A DNA stretch of 64,000 nt. Origin: Rivularia sp. MS3. GTDB lineage: Bacteria; Cyanobacteriota; Cyanobacteriia; Cyanobacteriales; Nostocaceae. The position numbers were made by a program, and so were the translations under genes. Shown in pieces: positions 59,990 through 64,000 of the stretch. Each line of letters begins with the position of its first letter. Position 1 is the first letter of the stretch. Below the pieces are notes generated by a model. It worked only from the letters and a program-made list of their open reading frames with translations, did not search any database and was not told where the DNA came from. The stretch is taken from the NCBI GenBank assembly GCA_019192545.1, contig JAHCMI010000012.1:1-64000 (forward strand), read 5' to 3'.

Positions 59990-60475
59990 ATGTTAAGTAG
60001 CTATTCAGAATATCTGATACATAGAAAATGGATGAAACAAGCTTTAAAGCTTTCTCAAGTGGCGGGAGATGCAGGAGAAGTCCCCGTAGGCGCTGTTATT
60101 ATTGATTCATCCGAGAATATGATTGCAAAAGGTGAAAACAGAAAACAACGCGACAATGACCCCACCGCTCATGCGGAAATTCTCGCTATACGAGAAGCAA
60201 CAAGTAGGTTACAAAGTTGGCGACTTCATGAATGTACTATCTACGTTACTCTCGAACCTTGTCCGATGTGTGCTGGTGCCATTGTGCAAGCCCGTATGGG
60301 TGTATTAGTTTATGGAGTAGATGACCCGAAAACTGGTGCAATTCGTACTGTTGTCAATATTCCCGATAGTGCAGCTTCCAATCACCGTTTGCGTGTAATT
60401 GGAGGCATCTTAGAATCTGACTGTCGCTCCTCATTACAAACTTGGTTTGCGAATCGGCGACATAGCACAAGATAA
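59990..60475 (+). CDS. tadA: tRNA-specific adenosine deaminase
   Basis: TadA converts A34 of tRNA-Arg(ACG) to inosine. The 161-aa zinc enzyme has the deaminase motifs PTAHAEILAIREA (HAE, with the catalytic Glu) and EPCPMCAGAIVQAR (PCxxC). EVPVGAVI lies upstream, and GVDDPKTGAI is typical of TadA rather than of cytosine deaminases. It is followed at about 110 bp by the acyltransferase gene on the same strand. Confidence 0.95.
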   Translation: MLSSYSEYLIHRKWMKQALKLSQVAGDAGEVPVGAVIIDSSENMIAKGENRKQRDNDPTAHAEILAIREATSRLQSWRLHECTIYVTLEPCPMCAGAIVQARMGVLVYGVDDPKTGAIRTVVNIPDSAASNHRLRVIGGILESDCRSSLQTWFANRRHSTR

Positions 60476-60588
60476 AGGACAGAGGTAAAACTGTCCAGTA
60501 AGTGCTACAAAAGTCAGGGGAGAAAATCTACGGTGTTACTAATCAAGAATTCTTTACATTTTGATTTACTTAATATTCAGCAGTCACC

Positions 60589-61359
60589 GTGATGATGGAA
60601 TTTGATTCAATATTTGATACCGGCAGACAAAAAACAGTCAATAGTAAAATAACGGCTAACTTGACTGATACTAATTCGCGAATTTCTCCTTGGTTGAGTT
60701 CTCTGACTTATTTACTGGCAGGGAATATACTTTTGCCTTTGTACTTTAGTCAAATAACAATTGTCGGACAGGAAAATTTACCTAAAAGCGGCCCCGTAAT
60801 TTTGGCTCCCACTCATAAAGCACGTTGGGATTCCTTACTTTTGCCTTATGCAACGGGACGTGGAGTTACCGGACGAGATTTGCGGTTTATGGTTACAAGT
60901 ACTGAGTGTCGGGGTTTCCAGGGTTGGTTTGTGCGACGATTGGGAGGATTCCCCGTCAATTCACAGCGTCCTTCAATTACAACTTTGCGCCATACTGTGG
61001 AATTACTTAAGCGTGGCGAAATGTTAGTTATTTATCCTGAAGGTGGTATTTTCCGTGACAACGAAGTTCATCCGCTAAAACCTGGAATTGGACGTTTGGC
61101 TTTGAGTGCCGAATCATCTCACCCCGGTTTAGGAGTGAAAATTGTACCTGTTTGTTTTAATTACAGTCATCCTTATCCAAGTTGGGGTACTGATGTCAGC
61201 ATTAGCATTGCTCCGGCAATCAAAGTTTCTGACTATGCTCAAGGTTGTGTAAAGCAGGATGCGAAAAAGCTTACAGATGATTTGGCTCACGCGCTTCAAC
61301 AACTAAACTATCAATATGACGATTTAACTAGTAGTGCTTTCATGCAAATAGAAAGTTAG
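60589..61359 (+). CDS. plsC: 1-acyl-sn-glycerol-3-phosphate acyltransferase-like protein
   Basis: This 256-aa membrane-associated acyltransferase is predicted to make phosphatidic acid from lysophosphatidate. The catalytic HxxxxD motif is HKARWD within APTHKARWDSLLLPY. The substrate-binding PEGGIFRD follows, with GGFPVNSQRPS between. The frame opens with GTG-ATG-ATG; either ATG (60592 or 60595) is plausible. The N-terminal 50 residues are less conserved, with a hydrophobic segment (SSLTYLLAGNILLPLYF). The enzyme class is secure; the exact acceptor is not. Confidence 0.9.
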   Translation: MMMEFDSIFDTGRQKTVNSKITANLTDTNSRISPWLSSLTYLLAGNILLPLYFSQITIVGQENLPKSGPVILAPTHKARWDSLLLPYATGRGVTGRDLRFMVTSTECRGFQGWFVRRLGGFPVNSQRPSITTLRHTVELLKRGEMLVIYPEGGIFRDNEVHPLKPGIGRLALSAESSHPGLGVKIVPVCFNYSHPYPSWGTDVSISIAPAIKVSDYAQGCVKQDAKKLTDDLAHALQQLNYQYDDLTSSAFMQIES

Positions 61360-61452
61360 TTATTAGTTATTGATTAATAGTTGTTAGTAGTTAGTCGTAA
61401 ATTGATGAAATCGACTATAAACATGAAATTGATAATTGTTAACTGTTAACTG

Positions 61453-63585
61453 TCAACTGTGAATTGATAAAGCAAGTTCCCAATTCTTTAGTTTGCCAAC
61501 ATCTTGTGGCGCTGTATCAACAACCCATAATTGCCAGTTTCCTTTAGCTGACTGATTAAGTAAATTTTCTAATACTGGATGGGTTTGGACACAATAAGTA
61601 GTAAGTAAATCCTGGCGACGACCTAAAGTACGACTTTGCAGCAAAACCCGTTGATTGTTGGGGGCAATTAAATAAATTTCGAGATCGCTTAAAAATTCAT
61701 GAGTGATGTTTACACTGACTTGAATATCGCTAACATTGCCATTTGCTGCTACATTAATTCTGCTTTTTATTCCTTGCTTGTCATTATCGGGAATAGACAA
61801 TACAGCATTGTTACGCCCTTCTATAAATTTGGTTGGAACTATGGCATTTGCTCGAAGCTTTTGCGCTGCTTTTACTGCCGATAGAGCATTCACTTTGCCG
61901 TAACCGAACCATTTTGAATGACCGTTATCATCGTAACTTCCATAACGTAAACCTAACTGTGCATCGGCTTCTAAATCGACTATTTTATCTGCGGTTTCTT
62001 CAAGTATGCGTTTTACTTGTACAACTGTTAAGTCAGGGTTTACTGACAAAATTAGCGCTGCAACTCCAGCGACTACGGGAGTGGCGCTAGAAGTACCGCC
62101 AAAATAAGCAGTAAAATCACCTTTGGTGTAGCCAGCTGCTCCTAATTGATCTGTTGTAAACATGCCTTTGCCAGGAAGGGAAGCTGCAATCGCTGGTTGG
62201 CTATAGACAAAACCCGTTTGCTCAAACCACATACCTGGTTGAGCGTTATTGCTGGGCGCGCACAAAGAAATATTTGTACCCCAATTACTGTAAGCTGCTT
62301 TTTTATTCAAGCTTGTAGAAGCAGAAACAGCTATCGCATCAGGGTGTACGGCAAATCCACTTAGCCACCTGGTCTTACCAGCTACTATATTTTTTACCCA
62401 TCCGCGCTCGTAAACCGTGCCATTAATTGGGCGATTGGCATTACCAGCAGCGAATAAAATTATGCAACCCAAGCCATTGCGACCTTTCGTTGCAGCACGA
62501 GTAATGGCTGCGCGTTGACGTAAGGAAAGAGGAAAATATACAGCTGATGCTCCCCAACTGCAAGAAATAACACTTGCCCCTTTTTCAATTGCCCAATCAA
62601 AAATTGCTTCTATAGATTCATCATCTAAAAATCCACTGGTACGGATAGGCATAAACGCACAACCAGGGGCAATGCCGGAAATTCCCGTTCCATTTTCCTC
62701 GGCGATCGCTATCCCCGCACAAGCAGTACCGTGGCTGGGTTGTTTTTGTGCAGGCATTGGTAAAAAATCTTTATCTTTTAAATCCAAAGGAGCAACTATT
62801 TTTCCACTACCCATAAAATCGGGATGATTTAAGTCAAAAGAATCATCTACCACCGCAACAGTAACCGAACGAACTCCTCGCGTAATATCCCAGGCTTTTT
62901 CGACCGAAATATGCGAACCATAAGCTAATTGATTACCACCATTATGATTGAGATACCACTGTTGAAAATAAAGAGGGTCGCGAGGTTTATAATATGATGC
63001 TTGATGAATAATAATATTAGGTTCGCTAGCTACAACTTCGGGTAATCCTTGTAACCTATTAGTAATTTTTATGGGATTTTGTGTAGCTTGCTCGCTAACT
63101 TTAAAAGCGAAAGTATTAGGAAGACCATCAATAGCTTTGTAAAGAATTAAGCCAAACTTGGCTGCAATGGTATTAATTCTGGCAGAATCGACCCTCATAT
63201 CGAATTCAATCGTAATTTGGTCGCCTAAATAAACTTTGTTTCCGCAATTGCCTTTAATTTGGTAAACATGGCTGGCAAAAGCGACATTTTTAGAACTTCG
63301 CGCTTGAGACATCGCCATTTCTAAGCTACTGGGCGCAACTCGAAACAATTCTAAACGAGAAGTCGGAATAGTACTGCGCCAACTACCTAAAAAATTCTGA
63401 GCTAATTCCCTGGTTGAAATATTAAACTTGCTGCGAACCGTAAAACGGTCTGAAATTTTTTCTAATATTAATTCTTCACCACCGCGTTGTATAATCAATC
63501 CTAAACTGCTATCTGGTATCCCGGACGAAGATTTTTCTGGTCGGTTAGTGTTCGTATTCATGAGTGCCGTATTTTGTGACTGCAA
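61453..63585 (-). CDS. Subtilisin-like serine protease with C-terminal P-domain
   Basis: This 710-aa S8 peptidase has an N-terminal propeptide-like region of about 220 residues. The catalytic domain carries Asp247 (VAVVDDSFDLNHPDF), His285 (SHGTACAG), the oxyanion-hole Asn in FAAGNAN and Ser499 (GGTSSATPVVAG). The C-terminal proprotein-convertase P-domain at about 600-710 (VSVNITHEFLSDLEIYLIAP, then GNWQLWVVDTAPQDVGKLKNWEL) resembles furin-like and calcium-dependent cyanobacterial proteases. There is no clear signal peptide at the start, so it may be cytoplasmic, as reported for some cyanobacterial calcium-activated proteases. All catalytic residues are present. Confidence 0.94.
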   Translation of the reverse strand: MQSQNTALMNTNTNRPEKSSSGIPDSSLGLIIQRGGEELILEKISDRFTVRSKFNISTRELAQNFLGSWRSTIPTSRLELFRVAPSSLEMAMSQARSSKNVAFASHVYQIKGNCGNKVYLGDQITIEFDMRVDSARINTIAAKFGLILYKAIDGLPNTFAFKVSEQATQNPIKITNRLQGLPEVVASEPNIIIHQASYYKPRDPLYFQQWYLNHNGGNQLAYGSHISVEKAWDITRGVRSVTVAVVDDSFDLNHPDFMGSGKIVAPLDLKDKDFLPMPAQKQPSHGTACAGIAIAEENGTGISGIAPGCAFMPIRTSGFLDDESIEAIFDWAIEKGASVISCSWGASAVYFPLSLRQRAAITRAATKGRNGLGCIILFAAGNANRPINGTVYERGWVKNIVAGKTRWLSGFAVHPDAIAVSASTSLNKKAAYSNWGTNISLCAPSNNAQPGMWFEQTGFVYSQPAIAASLPGKGMFTTDQLGAAGYTKGDFTAYFGGTSSATPVVAGVAALILSVNPDLTVVQVKRILEETADKIVDLEADAQLGLRYGSYDDNGHSKWFGYGKVNALSAVKAAQKLRANAIVPTKFIEGRNNAVLSIPDNDKQGIKSRINVAANGNVSDIQVSVNITHEFLSDLEIYLIAPNNQRVLLQSRTLGRRQDLLTTYCVQTHPVLENLLNQSAKGNWQLWVVDTAPQDVGKLKNWELALSIHS

Positions 63586-63726
63586 TAGTTGTGGGAACTC
63601 AATTGATGAGATTTTCAGTCTAAATTCACAGTGTATGTGGCTTTGCTTTGTTTCACAGCAAAACAGAGTTAAGATACCCGAAGTTTATATCCGCGTTCTG
63701 TTTAGTCGTCCCAAGTATTTATCCCC

Positions 63727-64000
63727 ATGAAATTTGCTGCAACCGTTCCCAATATTTGTATTTCTTTGTTATCGGTAATAGCAAGTTTTGGCCTGCTATC
63801 ACCCGTTCACGCTCAGGTTAAACTACCTAGCGGTAGCACGCAAGTACAACCGATAGATCCAAATGACCCCAATAATCTTCGTCCAACCGGACAAACAGCA
63901 AGCGTTTTGAGCCTTGAAGGTGGCAAGCGTTTGATGACAGAGGCGAACAATGCGGTTGCTTCTCAAAACTATTCTTTAGCTGCTGATAAACTCAAAGAAG
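63727..64000 (+). CDS. Start of a secreted protein (partial)
   Basis: The window ends within this gene. The visible 91 codons begin MKFAATVPNICISLLSVIAS with a Sec signal peptide ending SPVHA-QV. A Gln/Pro/Asn-rich linker follows, and then LEGGKRLMTEANNAVASQNY, which continues as a helical region that could be the start of a TPR-like or coiled-coil domain. It is transcribed divergently from the protease gene. Function unknown. Confidence 0.75.
   Translation, partial: MKFAATVPNICISLLSVIASFGLLSPVHAQVKLPSGSTQVQPIDPNDPNNLRPTGQTASVLSLEGGKRLMTEANNAVASQNYSLAADKLKE

Noticed and set aside
1-64000. tRNA or rRNA genes
   Set aside because: I looked for T-loop (ggttcgaatcc-like) and anticodon-arm patterns in spacers and found none that fold convincingly by eye; a covariance search would be decisive.

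Overview
This window is chromosomal DNA from a filamentous, low-GC cyanobacterium, most likely of the Nostocales. Direct evidence is psaE (photosystem I), psb28 (photosystem II), ndhO (NDH-1), a cyanobacterial fibrillin, a GlpX-type FBP/SBPase and glutamyl-tRNA reductase. More than a dozen HIP1 palindromes (GCGATCGC) are present, and the intergenic DNA is saturated with short tandem repeats of the CAATGCCC, CAGTGAACAGT and TTAACTCC kinds that are typical of these genomes. I found no rRNA, tRNA, CRISPR array, transposase or phage structural gene.

Layout. 0-3 kb: cobM, lgt and a small membrane protein. 3.2-13.7 kb: an accessory block with two asparagine-synthetase-like ligases that lack the glutaminase cysteine, a PLP-decarboxylase homologue, two tandem zinc-ribbon membrane proteins, a VapBC-type toxin-antitoxin pair and a pentapeptide-repeat protein. 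13.9-28.9 kb: a housekeeping stretch (coaD, a DivIVA-like coiled coil, tldE/tldD, an AI-2E-type permease, cysS, a His-rich COG0523 GTPase, dtd, psb28, mraY, fibrillin, psaE-fpg, ndhO). 29.3-39.5 kb: the most unusual region. A wHTH protein with a histone-like tail is followed by two tandem, diverged copies of a three-gene cassette (two-domain wHTH protein; AAA/ORC-like P-loop ATPase; protein with a Mrr-like PD-(D/E)XK nuclease domain). 39.5-49.4 kb: a MITE-like element beside a relic of the nuclease gene, a retropepsin-like protein with a small partner, a SnoaL-like lipoprotein, a cupin, pgi, a RelE-type toxin-antitoxin pair, an AGCS symporter and an ArsR regulator. 49.4-64 kb: a UPF0182 protein, two small lipoproteins, a PKHD hydroxylase, hemA, glpX, glutaredoxin, tadA, plsC, a subtilisin-like protease and the start of a secreted protein.

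The best candidate for an undescribed system is 29.3-39.5 kb. The conserved gene order, near-zero spacing between ATPase and nuclease genes, tandem duplication and a third tail relic suggest an ATP-dependent, DNA-targeting defence or genome-maintenance module. This is inference; I do not recognise it as a named defence system. A second candidate is the AsnB-like / PLP-decarboxylase-like / zinc-ribbon block at 3-14 kb, in which several enzymes appear to have lost canonical catalytic residues.

A recurrent theme is intergenic repeats invading genes. Short repeats sit in frame inside fpg, cysS and the decarboxylase homologue, and they form false N-terminal extensions on the permease and the RelE toxin. 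Several palindromic or MITE-like repeat families occur in two or three copies, some nested.
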